Below, piece after piece: positions 1 to 7,778 of a DNA stretch of 32,214 bases (the stretch's first letter is position 1; the number at the start of each line of letters is the position of its first letter). A model generated the notes under the pieces. It searched no databases. It saw only the letters and a program-made list of their open reading frames with translations, and was not told where the DNA came from. A program made the translations under genes and the position numbers. The DNA comes from Pelodictyon luteolum (GTDB lineage: Bacteria > Bacteroidota > Chlorobiia > Chlorobiales > Chlorobiaceae), in the NCBI GenBank assembly GCA_020721225.1, contig DYNE01000027.1, positions 1-32,214 of the forward strand. The letters run 5' to 3'.

Positions 1-138
1 AGATATTCTCGTCGACTCGTTTTCGGAAATCAGAATTTATAGAGGTTCCCTTATGTGTCTTTAATCTTCGTTAAAGAGGAGTCGTCATACTTTTCTTCCG
101 GTTGTCATGATCGCATTGCGCTCTGATTGCCTGACAAG

Positions 139-158
139 CTATAAACAACTATAAACGG
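139..158 (+). repeat. Two adjacent 10-bp near-repeats before the first gene
   Basis: CTATAAACAA is followed directly by CTATAAACGG. The second copy runs into the GGAG ribosome-binding site of the FISUMP gene. It could be a slippage duplication or part of a promoter or operator (each copy holds a TATAAA). The rest of 1-138 shows no recognisable gene or motif. Confidence 0.3.
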
Positions 159-167
159 AGAACAAGA

Positions 168-860
168 ATGAATCTCAGGAAAAATACAGGGCACGCCATC
201 CTGATGCTTCTCGTGAGCATGATTACGCTCTTATCGGGCTCGTTACATGCTTCAGACGACAGGTTGCGTGATATCGACGGTAACGGCTATCGTACGGTAA
301 CTGTCGACAAGCAGATATGGATGGCCGAAAATCTCGATGTAAGCCGTTACCGCAACGGTGATCCTATCCGACATGCCGCGACACGGACGGAGTGGCTCGA
401 TGCCGCCGCCAAAGGGGAAGGGGCCTGGTGCTATTACGGTAACGACAAGGAAAATGCGGAAAAATACGGACGTCTTTACAACTGGTATGCCGTTAACGAT
501 CAGCGCGGTCTTGCTCCGGAAGGATGGCATGTGCCCGGCGATCAGGAATGGTCGGCATTGACAGCTTTTCTGGGAGGCGAAGCTGTAGCCGGCAGCAAAA
601 TGAAAAAGGCGAAGCGCTCTCTCTGGCGCACAGCGAACGAAGTCGCAACGAACTCCAGCGGATTCAGCGCGCTTCCGGGTGGATTGAGGGGCATCGACGG
701 CGGCTTTATCTTTGGCAGAGAGAGCGCATATTTCTGGACCTCTACGGAACATTCCCCTTCGCTTGCATGGTACAGGGTACTCAACTATCATGCCGCAACG
801 ATCGTCAGAAGCGGCGAGGAAAAAATCGACGGCATGTCGGTCCGCTGCGTCCGCGACTGA
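168..860 (+). CDS. Secreted FISUMP-domain protein
   Basis: This 230-residue protein starts at an ATG placed 7 nt after a GGAG. An N-terminal signal peptide (about residues 1-28, ending SLHA) sends it to the periplasm or cell surface. The rest matches the Fibrobacter succinogenes major paralogous (FISUMP) domain. Seen are the entry stretch IWMAENLDVSRY, then YGRLYNWYAV, then APEGWHVPGDQEW, then SGFSALPGGLR, then YFWTSTE, and the closing SVRCVRD. The fold is related to sulfatase-modifying-factor and C-type-lectin-like surface domains; the molecular function is unknown. There is no lipobox, so it is probably soluble or loosely surface-bound. It stands alone, convergent with the TetR gene. The family call is firm and any role is open. 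Confidence 0.85.
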   Translation: MNLRKNTGHAILMLLVSMITLLSGSLHASDDRLRDIDGNGYRTVTVDKQIWMAENLDVSRYRNGDPIRHAATRTEWLDAAAKGEGAWCYYGNDKENAEKYGRLYNWYAVNDQRGLAPEGWHVPGDQEWSALTAFLGGEAVAGSKMKKAKRSLWRTANEVATNSSGFSALPGGLRGIDGGFIFGRESAYFWTSTEHSPSLAWYRVLNYHAATIVRSGEEKIDGMSVRCVRD

Positions 861-917
861 TTTTCCGGAAATGCGGGAGGAATGTGTTCATGATGGAATT
901 GTACTTGCATACGCCAT

Positions 918-1541
918 TCACGAGTCGGAGGAGTTACGGCATTCCAGCGCACGGCGAAACAGCCTGAATTGCCTGGCGGCATGCTCGGTCAGCATAGAGC
1001 TCTCTCCGGTGATCATCGCCTGTATGACCTGTCCCTGAAGCGTACCGATGAACATGGTTGCGGCCGATCGCGCATCGACGGAAGGATTGATCTCTCCCGA
1101 CTTTTTGCCTTTGGCAATTATATCTGTAAGAAGAGAAGAGTAACGGGCAAGCATATCACGAACGATTTTCCTTGATTCCGATCCTTCCGGATTCTGCAGT
1201 TCGGCAAAGAGCATCCGGGGAACTCCCGGGTGCTCTGCAACGAACGCAACATGCGTGCGGTATATCCGTTCAAGGGCATCAAGAGGAGAAGCCGCGCCAG
1301 AAGCAGCCTTTTCGACAGCGGAAAAGAGCTCCATGGTTGTCCACTGCATCACTTCCTGCCACAACATATTTTTCGTAGGAAAATGCCTGAAAAGCGCAGC
1401 CTGCGTCAGACCCATTCTTGCGGCTACCGCTTCGGTGGTAATTTCCGCCGGATTCAGGCCGGCTGCAAGCTGCAGCACCGCCTGTACGCTCATGGCACGC
1501 CGTTCGGCTGCCGGAAGGGATTTTGCTGTTCTTTTGGTCAT
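918..1541 (-). CDS. TetR/AcrR-family transcriptional repressor
   Basis: This 207-residue protein has an N-terminal TetR-type helix-turn-helix at about residues 34-62, with the hallmark order ITTEAVAARMGLTQAALFRH followed by FPTKNMLW. The C-terminal half is a helical ligand or dimer domain containing a clustered VPRMLFAEL segment. It is read divergently from the export cassette, with a 108-bp gap that holds a 24-bp palindrome. The usual arrangement for such pairs is autorepression plus repression of the pump, relieved by a substrate of the pump. That regulation is inferred from layout and family. The ligand cannot be told from sequence. Confidence 0.9.
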   Translation of the reverse strand: MTKRTAKSLPAAERRAMSVQAVLQLAAGLNPAEITTEAVAARMGLTQAALFRHFPTKNMLWQEVMQWTTMELFSAVEKAASGAASPLDALERIYRTHVAFVAEHPGVPRMLFAELQNPEGSESRKIVRDMLARYSSLLTDIIAKGKKSGEINPSVDARSAATMFIGTLQGQVIQAMITGESSMLTEHAARQFRLFRRALECRNSSDS

Positions 1542-1559
1542 GTCATTGTAATCTTTTTT

Positions 1560-1583
1560 GTAAGTTAGTGATCAATAACTTAC
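1560..1583. promoter_or_regulatory. 24-bp palindrome, likely TetR operator
   Basis: Arms GTAAGTTA (1560-1567) and TAACTTAC (1576-1583) are exact reverse complements. The centre GTGATCAA contains the palindrome TGATCA, so only one base pair of the whole 24 is mismatched. It lies between the divergent TetR gene (start 1541) and the TolC-like gene (start about 1652), where an operator would control both promoters. Length and symmetry fit TetR-family dimer sites. Confidence 0.7.
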
Positions 1584-1651
1584 TTTAAAGGCAAACAAAA
1601 CAAAAATACTTGTTGAAAGAGAAGTATAGTACTTAAACAGAGCTGATTGTG

Positions 1652-2959
1652 ATGCGATCTTTTATCTTTTTCCTTCTGTTACTCCTGTTTCTGCCCGGTA
1701 ATCAGGGAGCAGCGGCTGGAGCGCTGACCTTGCAGGGTGCCATACGCGAGTCGCTCGAAGGGAATCCTTCGGTCGGTATGGAACGCCAGAAACTCCGGCA
1801 GCTCGAAGCGGACTACCGTGCGGCACGCGCAGGCCTGCTGCCGCACCTGTCGGCAACCGCATCCTATACCCGTCTTGCTCCTGACCGGCTTGCCATGGCC
1901 AGCCTGCCGGGAACGACGCTTTACGATCGCGAGGCATACGGAGGCATCGGTCTGAGCCAGCTGATCTTCGACGGCAAAACCAACGCCCTGCGCAAGGCGG
2001 CCGCAACAGCTGCAGGCGCACAGGAAACCCATGTGGTTTCTGCGGAGAACCTGGCGGCATATCAGGCAGCAAAAGCATTCATACAGGTACTCGAATCGCG
2101 TGCGCTCCAGCAGGCTTCCTTGCAGGCGGTCGAGCGTGCCCGCTCGTTCGAGGCCATGACCACAGCCTATTTCAATGCCGGCAAGGTCACCCGTCTCGAC
2201 CTGCTGCAAGCCCGCAGCGGACGGCTCGATAGCGAAGCCTCGCTCGTCAGGGCGAAGGAACTCGGCAAGACGGGCATGGCGCTGCTTGCCGCCGTCATTG
2301 GCCGTGAGAATGTCGACTTCACGGTGGATGGCAGGTTGCCGGTCGCCGTTCCGCCGGTACCTCCGGATTCGATGACCCTTGTGGTTGCCATGGCCCGCAA
2401 CCCGGATATGCAGCGTTTCCGGAAACTGGCCGATCGCGCCGGTTATACTGCAGATGCCGCAAAGGGGGCTCTCTATCCCACAATTACAGCAAAAGCTGGA
2501 ATTGGATATCGTGATCGTGACATCGGCGGCGGAGCACGCGAATGGACTGCCGGACTGCAACTCGATCTGCCGATCTATGATGGAGGCGCCCTGAGTGCAG
2601 GAATCGCCAGAGCAAACGCAGCGCAGGCCGAATCGCGCGAAGCCGAGCGATCCGTCAGGCTTGCCGTTCAGTCGCAGTTGCGTCGAGAACTCTCGACATG
2701 GCGAACGGCCTCCGCCGACCTCCGTTCGGCGGAGGAGTCCATCGCTGCGGCCCGCGAATCCCTCGATGCCTCCCAGGCACTCTACCGGGTCGGAAAGGCA
2801 ACCGCGCTCGACATACTGACGGCGCAACTCGGTCTTTCGCGGGCCGAGACCGAACGCGCCGGCGCCCTTGCCGGTTATGCAATTGCCCGGGCAGGCGTGG
2901 ACCTGCTCATTGGTTCCAGCCGCAGCTTCACTCTCAACAGTAAAGGAGAAACTCCCTGA
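1652..2959 (+). CDS. TolC-family outer membrane efflux protein
   Basis: Outer membrane channel of a tripartite exporter, about 435 residues. A signal peptide (MRSFIFF, then Leu-rich, ending NQGAAA) precedes two outer membrane efflux protein repeats rich in long amphipathic helices. The typical first-repeat segment SATASYTRLAP and the second-repeat segment DLPIYDGGALSAGIARA are visible; the latter matches the L-P-I-(Y/F)-D-G-G turn common in TolC proteins. A GTG at 1649 is directly before the chosen ATG and could also serve. The stop codon overlaps the next gene's ATG by one base (TGATG), so translation is probably coupled. Substrate unknown. Confidence 0.88.
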   Translation: MRSFIFFLLLLLFLPGNQGAAAGALTLQGAIRESLEGNPSVGMERQKLRQLEADYRAARAGLLPHLSATASYTRLAPDRLAMASLPGTTLYDREAYGGIGLSQLIFDGKTNALRKAAATAAGAQETHVVSAENLAAYQAAKAFIQVLESRALQQASLQAVERARSFEAMTTAYFNAGKVTRLDLLQARSGRLDSEASLVRAKELGKTGMALLAAVIGRENVDFTVDGRLPVAVPPVPPDSMTLVVAMARNPDMQRFRKLADRAGYTADAAKGALYPTITAKAGIGYRDRDIGGGAREWTAGLQLDLPIYDGGALSAGIARANAAQAESREAERSVRLAVQSQLRRELSTWRTASADLRSAEESIAAARESLDASQALYRVGKATALDILTAQLGLSRAETERAGALAGYAIARAGVDLLIGSSRSFTLNSKGETP

Positions 2960-4029
2960 TGTCGCCATCAATACCCGAACTTATTCGTAAACCAGCCGTC
3001 ATCGCAGTTGCGGCGATTGTTGTGATTCTGTTTGTCGCATACCGTATTTTCTTCGGCGCTGCAGCTGTCGAAACCGTAGCGGTGCGGCAGGGTTCGGTCG
3101 AAGCGCTTGTCAACGGCCCGGCAAGAATCCGGGCAAGGGTGCCGGTGTCGATCACCCCTCGTTTCGCCGCCGAAATTCTCGAAGTGCGGGTCGATATCGG
3201 CGACAGCGTCCAGGCCGGAGAGGTGCTCGTGCGCCTCGACGCTCGCGACCTGCAGGCCAGAACATCGGCATCGCGCGCCATGCTGGCCCGTGCGGAGGCC
3301 GATCTTGCGCTTGCCATGAGCAATGAGCAGCGCGACCGCGATGTATTCAAACAGGGGTACATCAGCCGCGCCGCAATGGAGGCGACCTCCACCCTGAGCA
3401 AACTCAAGCAGGCGGAAGTTACCGTCGCAAGGGAGGAGCTGGCCTACGCAGGTACCCAGGCAGAATACGCCACGCTCACCGCCCCCATGGACGGTATTAT
3501 CACGGCAAGGCTGGCTGAACCGGGCGACAACGCTGCGCCGGGAGCCCCCATTCTGCGCATGGTCGATCCCCGCACTCTCCAGGCTGTAGCGCTGATAGAC
3601 GAAACAGTAGCCGGACGAATCAGGCCGGGCATGCCGGTAATTATCCGAAAGCGTACCGGCGGCACAACTGCCGGCAGGGTATCGCGTATCCGGCTCGAAG
3701 CCGATGCCGCCGCGCGCGAGTTCCTGGTCGAGGTTGACTTTACAGAGCTTCCCGACCGCTTTGCCATTGATCAGGAAGCCGAAGTCACCATTACGACCGG
3801 CAGGGAGAAGGGGCTCACGATTCCGATTTCCGCACTGATGCAGCAGGAGGGACGGCAGGGGGTACTTGCGCTCCGCAACGGACGAGCGATGTTCCAGCCG
3901 GTTGAAACGGGAACTTCCGACGGTAAGCGAGTTCTCGTTCGGAAAGGTCTCAAGAGCGGAGAACGGATCGTTCGCAATGCGGCGGGCGTGAAGCCCGGAA
4001 GTCGCGTGCGCGCAAAAACGGGGGAGTAA
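2959..4029 (+). CDS. HlyD/RND-type periplasmic adaptor protein
   Basis: Membrane fusion protein of 356 residues that would bridge the inner-membrane ABC complex to the TolC-like channel. An AAAGGAG ribosome-binding site lies at 2942-2948. One N-terminal transmembrane anchor spans about residues 13-33. It is followed by a biotinyl-lipoyl-like half motif (EVRVDIGDSVQAGEVLVRLDA), a coiled-coil hairpin (about residues 95-165), the second lipoyl half (TAPMDGIITARLAEPGDNA) and beta-barrel and membrane-proximal domains. The lipoyl pair around a helical hairpin defines the family. It sits between the channel and permease genes with 1-nt overlap and 4-nt spacing. Confidence 0.9.
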   Translation: MSPSIPELIRKPAVIAVAAIVVILFVAYRIFFGAAAVETVAVRQGSVEALVNGPARIRARVPVSITPRFAAEILEVRVDIGDSVQAGEVLVRLDARDLQARTSASRAMLARAEADLALAMSNEQRDRDVFKQGYISRAAMEATSTLSKLKQAEVTVAREELAYAGTQAEYATLTAPMDGIITARLAEPGDNAAPGAPILRMVDPRTLQAVALIDETVAGRIRPGMPVIIRKRTGGTTAGRVSRIRLEADAAAREFLVEVDFTELPDRFAIDQEAEVTITTGREKGLTIPISALMQQEGRQGVLALRNGRAMFQPVETGTSDGKRVLVRKGLKSGERIVRNAAGVKPGSRVRAKTGE

Positions 4030-4033
4030 AAAA

Positions 4034-5227
4034 ATGGATCTTGCTATAAAGGATGTGCAGCGCCATGTCGGCAAATTCATCGCCACCATCATCGGTGTCG
4101 GGCTTCTGATGTCGATCGTACTTATCATGAACGGCATCTATCAGGGTAACACCTCAGACGGTGTCTGGCTTATCGATAACACTGCGACCGACCTCTGGGT
4201 AGTTGAAAACGGCCGGGGCGGCCCCTTCAACGAGCAGTCGCGCATAGCCGAGGAGAGCTGGAGAAGCGTTGCCGCCATATCCGGCGTCGCCAAGGCCAGC
4301 CCCTTCATTTCCTACACGGTACAGCGCCGGGTGGCGATGCGCGAGCAGCAGTTCGCCATTATCGGCTACGATGTGTTCGGTGGCCTTGGCGGGCCGGGGC
4401 GGATCGTGGCCGGGCGGCCCATTGCACAGGCTCACTATGAAGCTGTCGCCGATATGAAGCTCGGCCTCAGGCTCGGCGACACACTGCATCTCGGCGTACA
4501 CGACTATACTGTGGTGGGACTGACCCGCAAAGCGGTCGATGCCGGGGGGAACCCGCTGCTCTACCTCTCGCTGCACGATGCGCAGGAGGTGCTCTACGAC
4601 CAGGACAACCGTGCGCGCGAACGCTCGCGTTCGGCGGAAACGGAGCGTCTGATCCGGTCGGGTTACTCTTCCGCAGAGACGCAGCGTTTGCTCCCTCTGC
4701 TCTCGGACGGAAGCGGAACCGTCAACGCCGTTCTCGTCAAACTCCGGCCCGGCGCCAGCATACCGCGCGTCGCCGCCGACATCGAGCGGTGGCTCTACCT
4801 GAGCGTCTATACCTCCCGGCAGGAACGAAACCTCATGCTCGAAGGACGGCTCAGGAAAATGGCGGCCATTCTCGGTCTTTTCCGCGCGCTTCTCGTGATT
4901 GTATCGCTGGTGATCATCGCCCTGCTCATCTATGTGCTTACGGTCGAAAAAATCAAGGCAATCGCCACGCTCAAGCTCATAGGAGCCTCGAACGGCATCA
5001 TCGTCCGCCTCATTCTCGAGCAATCCATCGTGCTGACCGTTTCGAGCTTCCTTTTTGCCTGGGTGGTGGTCCAGCTCACGTACGATCATTTTCCGCGCAC
5101 CCTCGTGCTTCTACCGCACGAGACGCTGGCAAGTTTTGTGGTCTTTTTCATCGGGGGTATGGCGTCGAGCCTTGTCGGCATCGTGCATGCACTGCGCACG
5201 CCCCCTTCACTCGCACTCGGAGGCTGA
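4034..5227 (+). CDS. FtsX/MacB/DevC-like ABC transporter permease
   Basis: Inner-membrane subunit of 397 residues. One transmembrane helix near residues 12-32 is followed by a large periplasmic domain (about 35-270). Three further helices lie near 276-300, 320-345 and 365-388, the usual FtsX/MacB topology. The stretch TVEKIKAIATLKLIGASNG is the typical cytoplasmic coupling segment that contacts the ATPase. Unlike MacB, the ATPase is a separate gene, starting 1 nt after this stop. The opening DLAIKDVQRHVGKFIATIIGVGLL resembles cyanobacterial DevC-type permeases, so a lipid or glycolipid export role is conceivable. That is inference from family resemblance only. Confidence 0.87.
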   Translation: MDLAIKDVQRHVGKFIATIIGVGLLMSIVLIMNGIYQGNTSDGVWLIDNTATDLWVVENGRGGPFNEQSRIAEESWRSVAAISGVAKASPFISYTVQRRVAMREQQFAIIGYDVFGGLGGPGRIVAGRPIAQAHYEAVADMKLGLRLGDTLHLGVHDYTVVGLTRKAVDAGGNPLLYLSLHDAQEVLYDQDNRARERSRSAETERLIRSGYSSAETQRLLPLLSDGSGTVNAVLVKLRPGASIPRVAADIERWLYLSVYTSRQERNLMLEGRLRKMAAILGLFRALLVIVSLVIIALLIYVLTVEKIKAIATLKLIGASNGIIVRLILEQSIVLTVSSFLFAWVVVQLTYDHFPRTLVLLPHETLASFVVFFIGGMASSLVGIVHALRTPPSLALGG

Positions 5228-5228
5228 T

Positions 5229-5936
5229 ATGAGCATCGTACAGGTCGAAGGACTGCGCAAGGTATTCGGTCAGGGAGAGCTCGCCGTCGAAGCGCTCAGG
5301 GAGGTTTCCTTCAGCGTCGAGCCGGGAGAGCTCATGGCCCTGCTCGGCCCGTCGGGTTCAGGCAAAAGCACGTTGCTGCTCTGCATCAGCCTCATCCAGG
5401 AACCCTCGTCAGGGCGCATTACCATGAACGGCCGAAAGATTTACGACAACGGCTGGACCGGAATCGACGTGCGGCGGTTCCGTCGCGAAAACATCGGCTT
5501 CATCTTTCAGGCCCACAACCTCATCCCGTTTCTCAACGCCCGCGACAACATCGCCATAGCCATGGAGATCAACGGCGTGCACTGGAAAGCCGCCCGCAAG
5601 CGAGCCCTTGAACTTCTGGATTATCTCGACCTGTCCAACCGTTCATCAGCACTGCCGGCAATTCTTTCCGGTGGAGAACAGCAACGTGTGGCCATCGGAC
5701 GGGCCCTTGCAAACTCGCCATCGATCATTTTCGCCGACGAACCCACCGCATCGCTCGACACCGTGCGGGGCACGAAGGTAATGGAACTGCTCAAACGCAT
5801 CGCCCGTGAGCAGCAGACTGCAGTCATCACCGTTACCCACGACATCCGCATGATAGAAGGATTCGATACAATCTATCACATTGTCGATGGGCGGCTTGTC
5901 GTCGATGACGCCGTCGCAGAAAGCACGACGGCGTAA
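5229..5936 (+). CDS. ABC transporter ATPase (LolD/MacB/DevA type)
   Basis: Cytoplasmic motor of the exporter, 235 residues. Motifs in order are Walker A GPSGSGKST (40-48), Q-loop Gln94, signature LSGGEQQRVAIGRAL (from 146), Walker B IIFADE (166-171) with D-loop SLD, and the switch His204. Length and motif spacing fit the LolD/MacB group. The reading frame is open upstream to 5055, but the ATG at 5229 gives the normal family N-terminus (MSIVQVEGLRKVF) and lies 1 nt after the permease stop. The neighbours supply channel, adaptor and permease, so the four genes make a complete tripartite exporter. Confidence 0.95.
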   Translation: MSIVQVEGLRKVFGQGELAVEALREVSFSVEPGELMALLGPSGSGKSTLLLCISLIQEPSSGRITMNGRKIYDNGWTGIDVRRFRRENIGFIFQAHNLIPFLNARDNIAIAMEINGVHWKAARKRALELLDYLDLSNRSSALPAILSGGEQQRVAIGRALANSPSIIFADEPTASLDTVRGTKVMELLKRIAREQQTAVITVTHDIRMIEGFDTIYHIVDGRLVVDDAVAESTTA

Positions 5937-5981
5937 CAGAGCATATGCCCCCCGGAGGCCACATCGCAGCCGACTCAGGAA

Positions 5982-6242
5982 TCAGGGCTTCTGCTTCGGC
6001 CCGTAGGGAGAGGTTTGGCCGCTGCCGTCAGAAACGCCGTCGCCGGAGTTCGGAGCCGGGCCTTCGGACTGCGACGTATCGCCGGCACCTGAAGCAGACG
6101 CAGGCTCTTCCTCCTGAGCCCCGTTAAGAATAGCTTCCTTAATCCCGGAAAACAGCTTGTCAAGCCCCGATCCATACACAGGAAGGGCTGTTCCGGCGGC
6201 CAAAATACCGGAAATCGCAAGAACAGGAATGAATTTTTTCAT
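5982..6242 (-). CDS. Small secreted protein with low-complexity tail
   Basis: An 86-residue protein with a clear signal peptide (MKKFIPVLAISGILAAGTAL, cleavage near ALPVYG). A short amphipathic segment GLDKLFSGIKEAILNGA follows, then a disordered tail rich in Gly, Ser, Glu, Gln and Pro. An AAAGGTGGT ribosome-binding site sits about 5 nt before the ATG, stronger than for most genes here, which supports real translation. No family is recognised. It is convergent with the ABC operon. It could be a periplasmic chaperone-like or surface peptide; no function is claimed. Confidence 0.65.
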   Translation of the reverse strand: MKKFIPVLAISGILAAGTALPVYGSGLDKLFSGIKEAILNGAQEEEPASASGAGDTSQSEGPAPNSGDGVSDGSGQTSPYGPKQKP

Positions 6243-6514
6243 GCTGCACCACCTTTATTGTTTTATCTGTTGGGGGAAACGCCGAGGCAGGGGAGTCGCT
6301 CCCGGACAACAGACAATCTAACGAACGCTTTACTTATTTGCTTCCGCAGTTGCCGGATTCCCTCGATTTCCAATTTTTTTTGCCGGATGAAGTTTTCCTG
6401 TTCAGGGCGTCAAAGCGGGGATTGTTCGTATATTTATTTGCACTGGCGGAGCAGAGAAAGATTATCTCAGGAAGAAAACGGATCTCAACCCAATAATGAC
6501 AATAGGCGTTTTCA

Positions 6515-7336
6515 ATGGAATCTAAAAAACGAGCGGCGAACACAAAGCGGGCCGTTTTCGTGCATATGCTCTTTCCGCTCATGCTTTTCATCCTGTTTCC
6601 GTCTCCTGCAGCGGCAGGGGATGCCGCGCTTGCCAGGCTGTTCGCCGGGAAAGGCGTCGAGGGCACAATGGTGCTTTCGTCGCTGAAGAGCGGGAGGACA
6701 ATTGTGCACAACGACAAACGGGCATGCCTGCGGTTTCCTGCGGCTTCAACATTCAAGATACTCAACACCCTGATCGCACTTGAGGAGAAGGTTGCGACGG
6801 GAAAGGATTATCTGATCAGGTGGGACGGCAGGCGGCACGATTTCCCCGACTGGAACCGCGACCAGACTCTGGAGAGCGCGTTCAGGGCTTCATGCGTCTG
6901 GTACTATCAGGAGCTTGCCCGCCGGATCGGGGCTGAAAAGTACCGGCGCTATCTTGGGCAAACGGGCTATGGAAAGCTGCGGGAGCCGTTCGACACGACG
7001 ACCTTCTGGCTCGACGGTTCGCTGGACATCAGCGCATCGGAGCAGGCGGATTTCCTCAGGAAGCTCTATCTGAAAGATTTGCCGTTCAGCGACTCCTCGT
7101 ATGCGACGCTCAGGGAGATCATGGTTGCAGAAAAAACCCCGGAATTCACGATCTACGGCAAAACCGGATGGGCCGCATTCGCAAACCCGCAAATCGGATG
7201 GTATGTCGGTTCTATCGAAATGCCTGATGAGGTCTGGTTTTTTGCGCTGAACATCGATATCCATGATCCCAAAGAGCTGCCGCTTCGGCAGTTGCTGATT
7301 CGCGAAGCGCTCCGGATTAAGAACATTATCGATTGA
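6515..7336 (+). CDS. Class D beta-lactamase (OXA-like) family protein
   Basis: A 273-residue secreted serine hydrolase with a signal peptide ending near residue 34 (PAAAG). Class D landmarks are Ser78-x-x-Lys81 (STFK, nucleophile and carbamylation lysine), Ser126-x-Val128 (SCV), the FWLDGSL stretch holding Trp165 (the Trp that shields the carbamylated lysine in OXA enzymes), and Lys216-Thr-Gly (KTGW). The usual YGN motif reads Tyr152-Gly-Lys154. Mature size fits the family. The cataloged role is hydrolysis of penicillins; a BlaR-like sensor is less likely because there is no membrane domain. No mobile element flanks it closely. Activity cannot be judged from sequence. Confidence 0.88.
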   Translation: MESKKRAANTKRAVFVHMLFPLMLFILFPSPAAAGDAALARLFAGKGVEGTMVLSSLKSGRTIVHNDKRACLRFPAASTFKILNTLIALEEKVATGKDYLIRWDGRRHDFPDWNRDQTLESAFRASCVWYYQELARRIGAEKYRRYLGQTGYGKLREPFDTTTFWLDGSLDISASEQADFLRKLYLKDLPFSDSSYATLREIMVAEKTPEFTIYGKTGWAAFANPQIGWYVGSIEMPDEVWFFALNIDIHDPKELPLRQLLIREALRIKNIID

Positions 7337-7628
7337 TGTGGCTGCAAGCGGAAAGAAGCGGAGATTTGTCGAAAACCTTCTTGAACAGGAGATTTATTTT
7401 TTCGACACGCATGGTGAACTCATGCAGCGCCTTCGGAAATGCACCGAATATCGATAGCTTGAAATCACACCCGTAAACTGGTTGAACGGCAGATTTTTTT
7501 CAGGATGTTTTTTCGCTTGGAGAAAATGCGCTCTGTATGATACCTTGAGGGTTTGCTGCCAAAGGGGAAAATGCTTTTCAATTTTTGACTTCCGGATCAT
7601 TATGATAGTGTCGCAACCATAAGGTTGA
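7337..7628. other. No confident gene; probable decayed DNA
   Basis: No convincing gene is visible between the beta-lactamase and the ORF-3-like fragment. Plus-strand frames are broken by frequent stops. One frame running from 7339 to about 7457 gives a plausible but unrecognised 39-residue stretch. A minus-strand open frame (7394-7723) has no family resemblance and overlaps the remnant that follows. The stretch is AT-richer than its left neighbour. Confidence 0.4.
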
Positions 7629-7775
7629 CGACTGAAAATCACCTTGACTGGGGCGACTCCTTCGATATGGCGACAGTTTCCGGTTTCATCGGAGATGCCT
7701 TGGATGAGGTCGGGGGATTCCATGACGATATTTCAGATGCGTATATCGAATTTTATGACCGGTTTTAAGCGATAA
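7629..7775 (+). pseudogene. Remnant of a pRiA4b ORF-3-like gene
   Basis: Starting just after a TGA, the plus strand reads LKITLTGATPSIWRQFPVSS and on to a TAA at 7773-7775. This matches the opening of plasmid pRiA4b ORF-3 family proteins, which begin like (Y/Q)LKITL.G..P.IWRR..VP. Those proteins are normally much longer, continuing with a W-x-x-x-H-L-H-x-F region that is absent here. There is no upstream start codon, so it reads as a decayed 5' fragment. It ends 3 nt before the helicase ATG. The match is from memory, hence moderate confidence. Confidence 0.45.
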
Positions 7776-7778
7776 TAA

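Noticed and set aside
1679-5089. Very long minus-strand open frames (430, 389 and 311 residues) across the exporter genes
   Set aside because: They are antisense to well-recognised TolC, adaptor and permease genes, have no family-like motifs, and are expected from GC-rich codon bias.
7394-7723. Minus-strand 109-residue frame
   Set aside because: No recognisable family and an unlikely basic, Cys-containing tail. It overlaps a plus-strand fragment resembling pRiA4b ORF-3. It is kept only as a competing reading.
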